Assembly: GCA_964551525.1 (NCBI GenBank)
Contig: CAZKCH010000001.1
Span: forward strand, 8,292-72,291
DNA: 64,000 nucleotides
From: GWA2-46-15 sp964551525
GTDB taxonomy: Bacteria > Patescibacteriota > Minisyncoccia > Minisyncoccales > GWA2-46-15
Reading direction: 5' to 3'
Shown: positions 9,206 through 17,554 of the stretch, piece after piece
Numbering within the stretch: position 1 is the first letter of the stretch
How the letters are laid out: the number at the start of each line of letters is the position of its first letter
The notes under the pieces: model-generated
Seen by the model: only the letters and a program-made list of their open reading frames with translations
Told to the model about the DNA's origin: nothing
The model's database searches: none
Position numbers and translations under genes: made by a program

Positions 9206-9265
9206 ATAAGCTCGCAGAGACCCGTTCTCTGTAAAATCTACAAAGAACGGGTCTCTGTTTTTCTC
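9206..9265 (+). repeat. REP-like hairpin pair, copy 2 (downstream of RAYT), also a terminator
   Basis: Direct unit ATAAGCTCGCAGAGACCCG followed by an inverted half. Arms 9215-9228 (CAGAGACCCGTTCT) and 9244-9257 (AGAACGGGTCTCTG) pair perfectly over 14 bp and are followed by TTTTT, so the pair can also stop transcription after the RAYT gene. Confidence 0.85.
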
Positions 9266-9298
9266 TACTTACTCTTTTTGTTTTGGCTGAATTTAAGC

Positions 9299-9304
9299 TA
9301 TAAT
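9299..9304 (+). promoter_or_regulatory. -10 box (TATAAT) of ppsA
   Basis: TATAAT, 23 nt before the ATG. The short 5' UTR holds a perfect small hairpin, AAGGTT-GGAT-AACCTT (9305-9320), which would occupy nearly all of the leader. Confidence 0.65.
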
Positions 9305-9327
9305 AAGGTTGGATAACCTTCATCAAA

Positions 9328-11670
9328 ATGGCAAAAACTATTCTTTGGTTTAGGGAAATTGGCATTAAGGACGTGCCCTTGGTGGGCGGGAAAAACGCTT
9401 CTCTGGGAGAAATGTTTTCCAAACTGACCAAAAAAGGGATTAACATCCCGGATGGTTTCGCTTTGACCACTGATTTTTACTGGACCTTTATCAAAGAAAA
9501 CAAATTAGATAAAAAACTGAAGGAGATTTTTGCTGTTTTTAATCCCAAAAGCATTGTCAGCTTGCAAAAAACCGGCAAAGCGGCAAGATCTTTATTTTTA
9601 AAAGCCGTTATTCCTGACGCTGCCAAAAAAGAAATTCTCAGGGCCTATCAATTACTCTGCCAAAAATATGGGCAAAACTGCGACGTGGCCGTGCGCACCT
9701 CCGGCGTGGCCGAAGACAGCCCCACCACTTCTTTTGCCGGCCAATTTGAAACATTCTTAAATATCAGTGGCAAAGAAAAACTCTTAGGGGCAATCAAACA
9801 AAGTTTAATTTCTACTTTTACCGACCGCGCCATTGCTTATCGGGACCAAAACAAAATTCCGCAATTAAAATTCGCTCTTTCTGTCGGCGTCCAAAAGATG
9901 ATCCGATCGGATTTGGCCAGCTCGGGTATTATCTTCACTATCGACACCGAAACCGGATTTTCCAACGCCGTGATCATTAACGGCATCTGGGGCGTGGGCG
10001 AAATGATCGTCAAGGGTAGGATTACGCCTGATGAATTTCAGGTTTTCAAGCCGACCCAAGCCATTGTTGTCAAAAATCTGGGAAGTAAAACAAAAAAACT
10101 CATTTTTAACCAAGCAGGCGGATTAAAGGAAGTGAGCGTGCCTAAAGCGGAACAGGAAAAATTTTGCCTGAACGACGAAGAAGTTTTAACCTTAGCGAAA
10201 TGGGCAATGGCAATTGAAAAACACTATGGCCTGGCTCAGGATATTGAATGGGCTAAAGACGGCAAAACCAAAAAATTATTCATTGTCCAATCAAGACCGG
10301 AAACAGTCCATCGCCAAGCCAATAAACTTATCGTTCAGGAATACGAGATAAGAGCAAAGAAACCGGCTCTTTTCCAGGGCATTGCCGTCGGCAATAGCAT
10401 CAATCACGGCAAAACAAAAATCATTGAAAACGCTTCAAAAATCAGTCGATTTAAACGGGGCGAGGTTTTGGTCACTAAAATGACTGATCCGGACTGGCTG
10501 CCGGCCATGAGACAGGCCTCTGCCATTGTCACTGATGAGGGCTCAAGAACCTGTCACGCCGCCATTATTTCCAGAGAATTAGGCATACCGGCAGTGGTGG
10601 GAACAAAAGTAGCGACAAAGATGTTAAAAACCGGCCAGGAGATAACCATTGATTGTTCAACCAGCCGCGGCCAAGTTTTTTCCGGCAACATCCCATTCGA
10701 GACCAGAACCTACAACCTCAAACAGCTGCCTAAAACCAGAACCAAGATTATGGTTAACATTGGCGCGCCGGAAATCGCCTACAAAACTTCGTTCCTGCCC
10801 GCGGCCGGAGTGGGATTGGCAAGAATGGAATTTATTTTGGCAGAGAAAATCAAAATACATCCATTGGCCTTGTATCATTTTAACGAATTAAAAATTAAAA
10901 ATTTAAAATTAAAAATTGAGGGATTAACCATCGGTTACAAGGACAAGAAACAATATTTTATAGATGAATTAGCAGAAGGGATTTCGCAGATTGCCGCTGC
11001 TTTTTGGCCCCGGCCGGTGATTTTGCGGCTTTCCGATTTGAAATCAAATGAGTATCGCGCCTTAATCGGCGGCGAACTGTTTGAACCACAGGAGGAAAAT
11101 CCGATGATGGGCTTGAGGGGCGCTTCAAGGTATTACCATGAAAAATTCCAACCGGCTTTTGTTATGGAATGCCAAGCAATCAAAAAAGTCAGAGACGAAT
11201 TCGGATTAAGAAATATCTGGCTGATGGTGCCTTTTTGTCGAACAGTAGAAGAAGGACAAAAGGTCTTGGGCCTGCTTAAAGAAAATGGCTTGGAGAATGA
11301 CCGAGAGTTAAAAGTCATCGTCATGGCGGAGATTCCTTCTAACATAATCTTGGCGAGTGAGTTTTTGAAAATCTTTGACGGCATGTCCATCGGCTCGAAT
11401 GACCTCACTCAATTAGTCCTGGGATTAGACCGGGATTCAAGCGCTATGGCTGAAGTTGACAACGAGAAAAACAAAGCGGTTCAAACCATGATCGCCAAAG
11501 TGATAAATGAATGCAAAAAACAAAAGAAATACATTGGCATTTGCGGCCAGGCGCCGAGCGACTTTCCCGACTTCACTGAATTTTTGGTCAAAGAGGGGAT
11601 TGAGTCAATTTCCGTCAATCCGGATGCTTTAATAAAAACAATTTTAACTGTTAAAAAAGCGGAAAAATAA
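9328..11670 (+). CDS. ppsA: Phosphoenolpyruvate synthase
   Basis: 780 aa, the usual PpsA length. It makes PEP from pyruvate and ATP via a phosphohistidine (gluconeogenic direction). The ATP-grasp part starts VPLVGGKNASLGEM and includes VAVRTSGVAEDSPTTSFAG. The central swivelling domain has GSRTCHAAIISRELG with catalytic His410. The C-terminal TIM barrel ends with GSNDLTQLVLGLDRD and GICGQAPSD, which carries the family Cys. Residues about 520-531 are encoded by an A/T-only run, but the alignment length stays normal. Own promoter after the RAYT; only 1 nt separates it from the PfkB-type kinase. Confidence 0.95.
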   Translation: MAKTILWFREIGIKDVPLVGGKNASLGEMFSKLTKKGINIPDGFALTTDFYWTFIKENKLDKKLKEIFAVFNPKSIVSLQKTGKAARSLFLKAVIPDAAKKEILRAYQLLCQKYGQNCDVAVRTSGVAEDSPTTSFAGQFETFLNISGKEKLLGAIKQSLISTFTDRAIAYRDQNKIPQLKFALSVGVQKMIRSDLASSGIIFTIDTETGFSNAVIINGIWGVGEMIVKGRITPDEFQVFKPTQAIVVKNLGSKTKKLIFNQAGGLKEVSVPKAEQEKFCLNDEEVLTLAKWAMAIEKHYGLAQDIEWAKDGKTKKLFIVQSRPETVHRQANKLIVQEYEIRAKKPALFQGIAVGNSINHGKTKIIENASKISRFKRGEVLVTKMTDPDWLPAMRQASAIVTDEGSRTCHAAIISRELGIPAVVGTKVATKMLKTGQEITIDCSTSRGQVFSGNIPFETRTYNLKQLPKTRTKIMVNIGAPEIAYKTSFLPAAGVGLARMEFILAEKIKIHPLALYHFNELKIKNLKLKIEGLTIGYKDKKQYFIDELAEGISQIAAAFWPRPVILRLSDLKSNEYRALIGGELFEPQEENPMMGLRGASRYYHEKFQPAFVMECQAIKKVRDEFGLRNIWLMVPFCRTVEEGQKVLGLLKENGLENDRELKVIVMAEIPSNIILASEFLKIFDGMSIGSNDLTQLVLGLDRDSSAMAEVDNEKNKAVQTMIAKVINECKKQKKYIGICGQAPSDFPDFTEFLVKEGIESISVNPDALIKTILTVKKAEK

Positions 11671-11671
11671 C

Positions 11672-12646
11672 ATGCTGAACATCATTACTATCGGCTCAGC
11701 CACTAAAGATATTTTCCTTGACGCCTCGAAATCGAAAAAAGGGCAAGGTTTTTACTTCCCTCTGGGGGGGAAGATCGAATTAGAAAACATTAAAACCTTT
11801 ATTGGCGGCGGGGGAGTCAACACGGCAATAACTTTTAGCCAACAAGGCCTTAAAACCGGCTTTTGCGGCGTGGTGGGCCAGGACTTAGCCGGCCAGACCA
11901 TCTTAGACGAACTCAATGAAGCCGGGATCGAAACCACTCTGGCCAAAGTGAAAAACAATCGGCAAACCGATCTGGGCATAATTTTTCATGCCAAGTCAGA
12001 AAGAACAATCTTGCTTCATCACGATGCTTCCCGAAGCTTTAATGAAAACGACGTTGACTGGCCGACGCTAAAAGATACTTCATGGCTTTATCTCGCGCCT
12101 CTTTGGAGCAAAACAACTGGTTTAACCTTAAAAATAATTGATTTTGCGGAAAAGAATAAAATTAAAATCGCCATTAACCCGAGCCAAGAACAACTGGCTT
12201 TGTCTGCTTTTAAAAAAACGATTGGAAAAATTGATGTTTTACTTTTAAATAACGATGAGGCAAGTTTTTTAACCGGCATTAAACCCTATAATGAAAAAGC
12301 TATTTTCTCCTCAATTTATTCTTGTGCTAGGCTTAGCCTAACACAAGATAAACGATTGATAACGGTGATAACTAAGGGCAAAGAAGGGGCGATTTGCTTC
12401 GATGGTAAATATCTTTACAAGATTTCCGCTCCGCCGGTCAAAGTGGTGGACGCTACGGGCGCGGGTGATTCGTTCGGCTCCGGTTTTGTCGCCGGACTGA
12501 TGCAAAAGAAAAATATCGAATCGTCATTGCAATTAGCCATGGCCAATGCCATTTCTAATATTCAAGTTTTCGGGGCAAATAAAGGATTATTATCTAAAAA
12601 CAGCAAACTGCCGGAAATAAAAATCATTAAAATCAAAAATGATTAA
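11672..12646 (+). CDS. PfkB-family sugar kinase
   Basis: 324 aa. FIGGGGVNTAITFSQQG is the ribokinase-type substrate motif and DATGAGDSFGSGFVAGL the anion-hole and catalytic Asp motif. These enzymes phosphorylate sugars or sugar phosphates. Because the next gene is an aldolase and no PfkA is seen in the window, a 6-phosphofructokinase-like role is plausible but is inference. Odd point: residues about 216-225 (SCARLSLTQ) are encoded by a palindrome at 12321-12347, probably an inserted element. The gene overlaps the aldolase start by 8 nt. Confidence 0.85.
   Translation: MLNIITIGSATKDIFLDASKSKKGQGFYFPLGGKIELENIKTFIGGGGVNTAITFSQQGLKTGFCGVVGQDLAGQTILDELNEAGIETTLAKVKNNRQTDLGIIFHAKSERTILLHHDASRSFNENDVDWPTLKDTSWLYLAPLWSKTTGLTLKIIDFAEKNKIKIAINPSQEQLALSAFKKTIGKIDVLLLNNDEASFLTGIKPYNEKAIFSSIYSCARLSLTQDKRLITVITKGKEGAICFDGKYLYKISAPPVKVVDATGAGDSFGSGFVAGLMQKKNIESSLQLAMANAISNIQVFGANKGLLSKNSKLPEIKIIKIKND
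12321..12347. repeat. Palindrome inside the PfkB-type coding sequence
   Basis: CTTGTGCTAGGC pairs with GCCTAACACAAG (one G.T position, 2-nt loop). It lies in frame and encodes SCARLSLTQ, between the nucleotide-binding strands. Confidence 0.65.
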
Positions 12647-13385
12647 TCTGGACAAACTCACCACTAACGGCAAGGCCTTGTTTCTTGCTTACGATCAGGG
12701 CCTGGAACTAGGGCCTGATGATTTAGGCGATCAAGCCGTTAATCCGGAGTTTGTCTTGCAAATCGCCATTAAAGGCGGTTATAATGCCATTGTTCTCCAA
12801 AAAGGTCTGGCGGAAAAATATCAAGAACTGCAAGTAAAAATACCATTAATCCTGAAACTCAATGGCAAAACCGAACTGAGCGGGGGAGACCCAATTTCCC
12901 GGCAAATTTGCTCAGTGGAAGAGGCCATTGCCTTGGGCGCCGAAGCAGTCGGCTATACCATTTATCCGGGAAGCGAGCACGAATCAATCATGATGGCTGA
13001 GTTCGGCCGCATCGCCGAACAAGCCCATCAAAAAAATCTGCCCGTTATTGCTTGGGTTTACCCACGAGGGAAAAGCATTCAAGACGAAACCGCGCCGGAA
13101 AATATCATTTATGCCGCCCGCGTCGGCTTAGAGATCGGCGCTGATATTGTTAAAATAAAATATTGCGGATCAGAGGAATGTTTCCGCGAAGCGGTCAAAG
13201 CCGCCGGCAAAGCCAAAGTCATGCTGGCGGGCGGGCCGGAAATAAGTGAAACCGATTTTTTAAGCAAGGTTGAGGCGGCAATGACGGCTGGCGCCATGGG
13301 CACCGTCGTAGGCAGAAACGTTTGGCTCAATGAAAATCCGCTGGCAATAACCGAGAAAATAAAAAAGATTATATTTAAAACATGA
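12639..13385 (+). CDS. Class I fructose-bisphosphate aldolase, archaeal (DhnA) type
   Basis: 248 aa, the short TIM-barrel length of archaeal-type class I aldolases. The N-terminus GKALFLAYDQGLELGP is typical (AYDQGLEHGP). AWVYPRG contains the catalytic Tyr region. The Schiff-base lysine is in DIVKIKYCG (Lys172 or Lys174). LAGGPE and VVGRNVW form the phosphate-binding loops. It should cleave fructose-1,6-bisphosphate to triose phosphates, or run in reverse for gluconeogenesis. It overlaps the kinase upstream by 8 nt and the ferredoxin downstream by 4 nt. Confidence 0.9.
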   Translation: MINLDKLTTNGKALFLAYDQGLELGPDDLGDQAVNPEFVLQIAIKGGYNAIVLQKGLAEKYQELQVKIPLILKLNGKTELSGGDPISRQICSVEEAIALGAEAVGYTIYPGSEHESIMMAEFGRIAEQAHQKNLPVIAWVYPRGKSIQDETAPENIIYAARVGLEIGADIVKIKYCGSEECFREAVKAAGKAKVMLAGGPEISETDFLSKVEAAMTAGAMGTVVGRNVWLNENPLAITEKIKKIIFKT

Positions 13386-13567
13386 AGATAATTTTAGATA
13401 AAAACGTGTGCATCGGCTGCGGCGCTTGCGCTGCCATTTGCCCTCGCTATTTCGAAATGGGCAAAGACGGCAAATCAAGTGTTAAAAAATTGACATTTAA
13501 AGAAATTGACTGTATTAAAGAAGCAGCCGACAGTTGCCCCGTAAAGGCAATTTCTATCAATAAATAA
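13382..13567 (+). CDS. Small [4Fe-4S] ferredoxin
   Basis: 61 aa. CIGCGACAAICPRYFEM and the C-terminal SCPVKAI give the cysteine arrangement of single-cluster ferredoxins of the Thermotoga type. It is a cytosolic low-potential electron carrier. The start overlaps the aldolase stop as ATGA, so it ends the ppsA-kinase-aldolase unit. No partner oxidoreductase gene is in the window. Confidence 0.93.
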   Translation: MKIILDKNVCIGCGACAAICPRYFEMGKDGKSSVKKLTFKEIDCIKEAADSCPVKAISINK

Positions 13568-13603
13568 ATTTTACTTTTTCATTTTTAATTTTTAAATCGA
13601 AAC

Positions 13604-14311
13604 ATGTTAACCTTAAAAGCAAAAATCCGTTCTGTTTTTGGGAAAGAGGTAGAGCAATTGAGAAGCCGGGGAGAACTGCCCGCGGTGCTTTATGGTCCGG
13701 GAATTAAAGAAAGCTTGAATCTTCAGGTCGGCGCCAAGGATTTCATTAGAGTGTTTCAAGAAACGGGCCGGACTTCTTTTCTCCAACTCGAAGTGGAAAG
13801 CGAAAGCGGCAAAGCCAAATCATTTTTGGTCATGGTCAAGGATTTACAAAAAGACCCGATCAAGCTGTCAATCTCTCATATTGATTTTTACCAGCCCGCT
13901 ACCGACAAAGAAATTAAGGTAATGGTGCCCTTAGTATTTACGGGCGAGTCAAACGCGGTCAAAAATCTTAACGGCAACCTTTTAAAGAATATCCAGCAAA
14001 TTCAAGTCCAGGCCCTGCCGCAAAACCTGCCTCATCAGATAGAAATTGATCTGACGCCCTTGGATGAAATCGGCAAGATGATTTTGGTAAAGGACTTAAA
14101 AATTCCCGAAGGCGTCAAGGTTTTGAAACACGCGGAAGAAATTGTCGTCCAAGTGACAGAACAGCAGAAGATTGAAGAAGAACTGGAAAAACCGGTTGAA
14201 GAAAAGGTAGAAGAGGTGGAAAAGGTGGAAAAGGAAAAGAAAGAAGAAGAAATTCCGGAAGAAGAAACAAAGACAACTGCTCCTCCCAAAGCAACCCCAA
14301 AAAAGGAATAG
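13604..14311 (+). CDS. rplY: 50S ribosomal protein L25 (TL5/Ctc long form)
   Basis: 235 aa, the long two-domain form. The N-terminus matches L25 (LRSRGELPAVLYGPG), which binds 5S rRNA; the second beta domain runs to about 190 (KDLKIPEGVKVL). The last 45 residues are a Glu/Lys-rich low-complexity tail ending in Pro-Lys. An AT-rich stretch (13568-13600) precedes it. No Shine-Dalgarno is present. Confidence 0.93.
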   Translation: MLTLKAKIRSVFGKEVEQLRSRGELPAVLYGPGIKESLNLQVGAKDFIRVFQETGRTSFLQLEVESESGKAKSFLVMVKDLQKDPIKLSISHIDFYQPATDKEIKVMVPLVFTGESNAVKNLNGNLLKNIQQIQVQALPQNLPHQIEIDLTPLDEIGKMILVKDLKIPEGVKVLKHAEEIVVQVTEQQKIEEELEKPVEEKVEEVEKVEKEKKEEEIPEEETKTTAPPKATPKKE

Positions 14312-14323
14312 CGTTCTATTTAA

Positions 14324-15676
14324 ATGAAGACGCCAGTAAGCACTCAAAGGAATAAAAACGGTTTTGTGCTTTTAATCGTTGTTTTTGCTTTTTCTCTTTT
14401 CTTTTTTAATTTAACGACGGCACAGACTCCCGAAGAGGAAAGGAGCGCTCTGGAAAAGGAATTACAGGCGCTGGAGGAAAAGATAACCCAATACGAATCG
14501 GATATCGGCAGCGTCCAAAAAGAGAAAAAAACGCTCCAAAACCAGATCACGATTCTTCAACAGAAAATCAAGAAACTCGATACTCAAGTCCAGCAAGGGA
14601 CGCTGATGATTAAAGATCTGAAAATCCAAATAACGGAAACGGGCGAGGCCATTGATAAAACCGATGACCAGCTGCTCAGAAATAAAGAGAAACTGAAAGA
14701 GTCATTAAGAGCCATTTACCAGGAAGAACGGAAAACCGGTTTAGAAACGATTTTAGCCAATCAACGGCTTTCTGATTTTTTCAATGATTTATCTAATCTG
14801 GAGACCTTAAGCACAAAACTAGCCCAGGTCTTAGACAATATTAAAACCGCCAAGGTTCTTCTGGAAGGAGAAAAGGAAAGTTTGGACAAACAGAAGAATG
14901 ACCTCCAGAAAACCATTAACGTCCAAACGCTGCAAAAGCAGTCGAGCGTAGAGACCAAAAAACTGCAGGAAACCATTTTGGAACAGACCAAGGGCAAAGA
15001 AGCCCTTTATCAGCAATATTTGGAAGAAACAAAAAAAAGAGCGGCGGAAATCCGCTCGCGCATTTTTGAGATCATCGGCGTGGCCCAAGCGCCGACTTTC
15101 GGCCAGGCGTACGAAATTGCCAAAATTGTTTCCAAGGCCACGGGCGTGAGAGCGGCCTTTTTGCTCGCTGTCCTCACTCAAGAATCAAACATCGGCAAAA
15201 ATGTCGGCCAGTGCTATATCGATACCAGCAACACTGGCGATGGCACAAGAATTTCCAACGGCCAAAAAATCGCCAAAGTGATGAGCAAAACAAACGTTCC
15301 GCTTTTCCTCCAGATCACCAGAGAACTTGGCCGCGACTCATACCACACGCCCATTTCTTGCCCGATCCCCAGCGTAGGCGGCTATGGCGGCGCCATGGGA
15401 CCGGCTCAATTTATTCCTTCCACTTGGATGGCCTATAAAAACAAAATCCAAGGCCAAACCAGCCGGACCGCTGATCCTTGGAATATTAATGACGCTTTTA
15501 TGGCGGCCGGGCTCTATCTGGGAGATTTAGGCGCCACTAACGCCTCTTCTGAATTTCGGGCGGCAATGAAATATTTTTCCGGCTCGACCTGGACTAAATA
15601 TGAGGAGTTTTACGGCAATAACGTCTTAGCCATTGCCGCTGATTACGAAAACGACATCAAAGCAATCAACGACTAA
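14324..15676 (+). CDS. Secreted coiled-coil lytic transglycosylase-like peptidoglycan hydrolase
   Basis: 450 aa. A hydrophobic segment at residues 12-30 is a signal peptide or anchor, and a long EnvC-like coiled coil runs from about 38 to 240. The C-terminal domain has RAAFLLAVLTQESNIGKNVG with the catalytic Glu and GAMGPAQFIPSTW, the motif of lysozyme-like lytic transglycosylases (MltB/SLT). It should cut glycan strands outside the membrane, with the coiled coil acting as a regulator or spacer. It starts 13 nt after L25. The stop overlaps by 11 nt the convergent PKD gene. Confidence 0.88.
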   Translation: MKTPVSTQRNKNGFVLLIVVFAFSLFFFNLTTAQTPEEERSALEKELQALEEKITQYESDIGSVQKEKKTLQNQITILQQKIKKLDTQVQQGTLMIKDLKIQITETGEAIDKTDDQLLRNKEKLKESLRAIYQEERKTGLETILANQRLSDFFNDLSNLETLSTKLAQVLDNIKTAKVLLEGEKESLDKQKNDLQKTINVQTLQKQSSVETKKLQETILEQTKGKEALYQQYLEETKKRAAEIRSRIFEIIGVAQAPTFGQAYEIAKIVSKATGVRAAFLLAVLTQESNIGKNVGQCYIDTSNTGDGTRISNGQKIAKVMSKTNVPLFLQITRELGRDSYHTPISCPIPSVGGYGGAMGPAQFIPSTWMAYKNKIQGQTSRTADPWNINDAFMAAGLYLGDLGATNASSEFRAAMKYFSGSTWTKYEEFYGNNVLAIAADYENDIKAIND

Positions 15677-16127
15677 TCACTTTGATCTCTTTTTCACAAA
15701 GGCGATTATTGCCGTTTTGATCAACAATAAGCATTTTTAAACGATAATCGCCGGGATTTTGGAAAATGAATTCTTGGGGCTCCTTACTGACGCCGGTATC
15801 CCAGGCACCATCGCCGGTAAAATCCCATTGGAAACCGAGAATATCGTATTGTGTTTTCCTGGCCGTGCCGACAACCGTTACTTTGAAAGGGGCAAAACCC
15901 TGAAAAGAAGGAATGGGCAAGATCTCGCCGCATAAGGGCGAGTTTTCGTTTTCATTGATTTGACTGATCGGATTACCAAGAGGAATATTTTCTGCTTTTT
16001 TAACAACTTGAGGCAGAGCGGCTGCCATAATAAAAAGAATGCCCCCAATCAAAAGAAACCCCTCTAATCTGCCTTGGCCGCGATTACTTGTTTTTCGCCA
16101 ATTGTTTTTCCAGTTCTTCAATGACAT
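15666..16127 (-). CDS. Membrane-anchored PKD-domain protein
   Basis: 153 aa. An N-terminal hydrophobic anchor (about 22-40) is followed by one Ig-like PKD domain: FQGFAPFKVTVVGTA, then LGFQWDFTGDGAWDTG and FQNPGDYRLKMLIVD, matching the PKD W-D-F-G-D-G and Y-V-L pattern. It is extracytoplasmic and probably for binding or adhesion. Its ATG lies 44 nt inside prfA, so a later start (for example TTG within the anchor) is possible. The 3' end overlaps the convergent hydrolase gene. Confidence 0.75.
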   Translation of the reverse strand: MSLKNWKNNWRKTSNRGQGRLEGFLLIGGILFIMAAALPQVVKKAENIPLGNPISQINENENSPLCGEILPIPSFQGFAPFKVTVVGTARKTQYDILGFQWDFTGDGAWDTGVSKEPQEFIFQNPGDYRLKMLIVDQNGNNRLCEKEIKVISR

Positions 16128-17166
16128 GGCTTAATTTGCCTTTTATGATTTCTTGAAGGTTTTTCCAGCTTTTTTTGATGCGATGGTCAGTCAGCCGGTC
16201 TTGGGGAAAATTATAAGTCCTGATTTTTTCCGCTCTTTTCGCCTGACCGATTTGCTGCCGCCGCTCGCTCAAGACTTCTTCTTTTGAAACCGAGCTGGAA
16301 TTTTCCTCTAATTTCGCCACCAAAATCGCCAAAGCGCTTTCCTTGTTCTGTAATTGGCTTCTTTCAGTCCGGCAGGTGACCACGATGCCCGTGGGAATGT
16401 GCAAAACCCTGACCGCGGTTTTTCTTTTATTAACGTTCTGGCCGCCCGGTCCGGAAGCATTGGAGAATTCGATCTGGACTTCATTCGGATTAATTTTAAC
16501 CGCGCTCGTTTCTTTAGGTTTTTTCAAAACCGCCACGGTTGCTGTTGAAGTATGGACGCGACCGGATTTTTCCGTATCCGGAATCCGCTGGACACGATGG
16601 ACGCCTGCTTCATAAAACATTTTAGAAAAGACATCGCGATCTGGACCGGCGCTCGTCCCCGGCTTTATTTCAAAAACAACTTCTTTCAAACCACCGATGG
16701 ATGTATCAGAACTGTCCAAAACATTAATCTGCCAATTCTGAAACTTAGCGAAACCAACATATATATCAAATAAATTCCTAGCCCAAAGAGCGGCTTCATC
16801 GCCGCCCACGCCGGCTCTGATTTCAATAATTGCAGCGCTACTCACTTGGCTGGGTTTTATTGCCGGCATAACTGATAAGATCTCCATCTCTGCCAATAAT
16901 GATTTTTCTCGTTCGCCCAGGGATTTGATCTCTTCGTGGGCCAGAACGGTTAAATCCTGGTCTTCGGCAGCGGAGATAATGGCCTCGTTTTCCGCCTTTT
17001 GTTTTTTAACTTCATCTAAACCGGCGAGTTTTTCCAAGATCGTTTCCAAACGCGCCTTTTGAGCAAGCAAATGAGAAAAATGTTCGCGATCAGAAACCAC
17101 CTCGGGATCAGCGAGTTCTGTTAAAAGAGAATTATATTCCTGTTTTATTTGTTCTCTATCAAACAT
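16084..17166 (-). CDS. prfA: Peptide chain release factor 1
   Basis: 360 aa, standard length. The GGQ hydrolysis motif is GPGGQNVNKR, and the stop-codon tripeptide region is HRVQRIPDTEKSGRVH (P-D-T, the PxT class of RF1), so it should read UAA and UAG. UGA also ends genes in this window, so RF2 is expected elsewhere. It is preceded 2 nt upstream by rpmE in the same operon. Confidence 0.97.
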   Translation of the reverse strand: MFDREQIKQEYNSLLTELADPEVVSDREHFSHLLAQKARLETILEKLAGLDEVKKQKAENEAIISAAEDQDLTVLAHEEIKSLGEREKSLLAEMEILSVMPAIKPSQVSSAAIIEIRAGVGGDEAALWARNLFDIYVGFAKFQNWQINVLDSSDTSIGGLKEVVFEIKPGTSAGPDRDVFSKMFYEAGVHRVQRIPDTEKSGRVHTSTATVAVLKKPKETSAVKINPNEVQIEFSNASGPGGQNVNKRKTAVRVLHIPTGIVVTCRTERSQLQNKESALAILVAKLEENSSSVSKEEVLSERRQQIGQAKRAEKIRTYNFPQDRLTDHRIKKSWKNLQEIIKGKLSHVIEELEKQLAKNK

Positions 17167-17168
17167 GC

Positions 17169-17378
17169 CTATTTTCGCTTTTTGGCCAGCCGCTCTTTGA
17201 ACTTCTGCACTCGGCCGGCCTTATCAACGAGTTTTTCCCGGCCCGTATAAAAAGGATGGCACTTGGAACAGATTTCCACTTCCACCAATTCTTTGGTTGA
17301 GCCGATCTGAAAACGGTTGCCGCACGTGCACTGTACCTGCGCTTCAGGATAATATTTCGGATGGATGTTCTTTTTCAT
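17169..17378 (-). CDS. rpmE: 50S ribosomal protein L31 (zinc-binding form)
   Basis: 69 aa. The N-terminus MKKNIHPKYYPEAQV is typical of L31, with cysteines VQCTCG and EICSKCHPFYTG forming the C+ zinc site. First annotated gene of the rpmE-prfA operon on the minus strand; the likely -10 is the TATAAT at 17472-17477. Confidence 0.96.
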   Translation of the reverse strand: MKKNIHPKYYPEAQVQCTCGNRFQIGSTKELVEVEICSKCHPFYTGREKLVDKAGRVQKFKERLAKKRK

Positions 17379-17387
17379 TTGTTGTCG

Positions 17388-17471
17388 TTATTTTATTAAA
17401 TATCCTCTAACCGCGAAGAAAATCATCGCCAAAAGCCCGAGAATGAAGATGATATCGAGTATTTTGTTCAT
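17388..17471 (-). CDS. Possible 27-aa single-helix membrane peptide
   Basis: ATG to TAA, 27 codons: a hydrophobic helix (DIIFILGLLAMIFFAV) ending RGYLIK, a credible small membrane peptide. The TATAAT at 17472-17477 on this strand directly abuts the ATG. That is too close for transcription to include the start codon, so the ORF may be chance sequence in the rpmE leader. Confidence 0.3.
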   Translation of the reverse strand: MNKILDIIFILGLLAMIFFAVRGYLIK

Positions 17472-17477
17472 ATTATA
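17472..17477 (-). promoter_or_regulatory. -10 box (TATAAT) for rpmE-prfA
   Basis: Reads TATAAT on the minus strand, about 94 nt before the rpmE start. It is divergent from the rpsB promoter at 17517-17545. Confidence 0.5.
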
Positions 17478-17516
17478 GTATTCTAAACAAATCTTGAAAA
17501 AAATCAACACCCCATC

Positions 17517-17545
17517 TTGTCTTGATTTAAATGATATGATATATT
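17517..17545 (+). promoter_or_regulatory. Promoter of rpsB-tsf
   Basis: -35 TTGTCT (17517-17522), 17-nt spacer, -10 TATATT (17540-17545). Only 9 nt lie between the -10 and the ATG, so the transcript has almost no leader. Confidence 0.6.
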
Positions 17546-17554
17546 CAATCTCAT

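Noticed and set aside
10887..10921. A/T-only run in ppsA as an inserted repeat
   Set aside because: The segment replaces rather than lengthens a variable part of PEP synthase; at most one extra residue.
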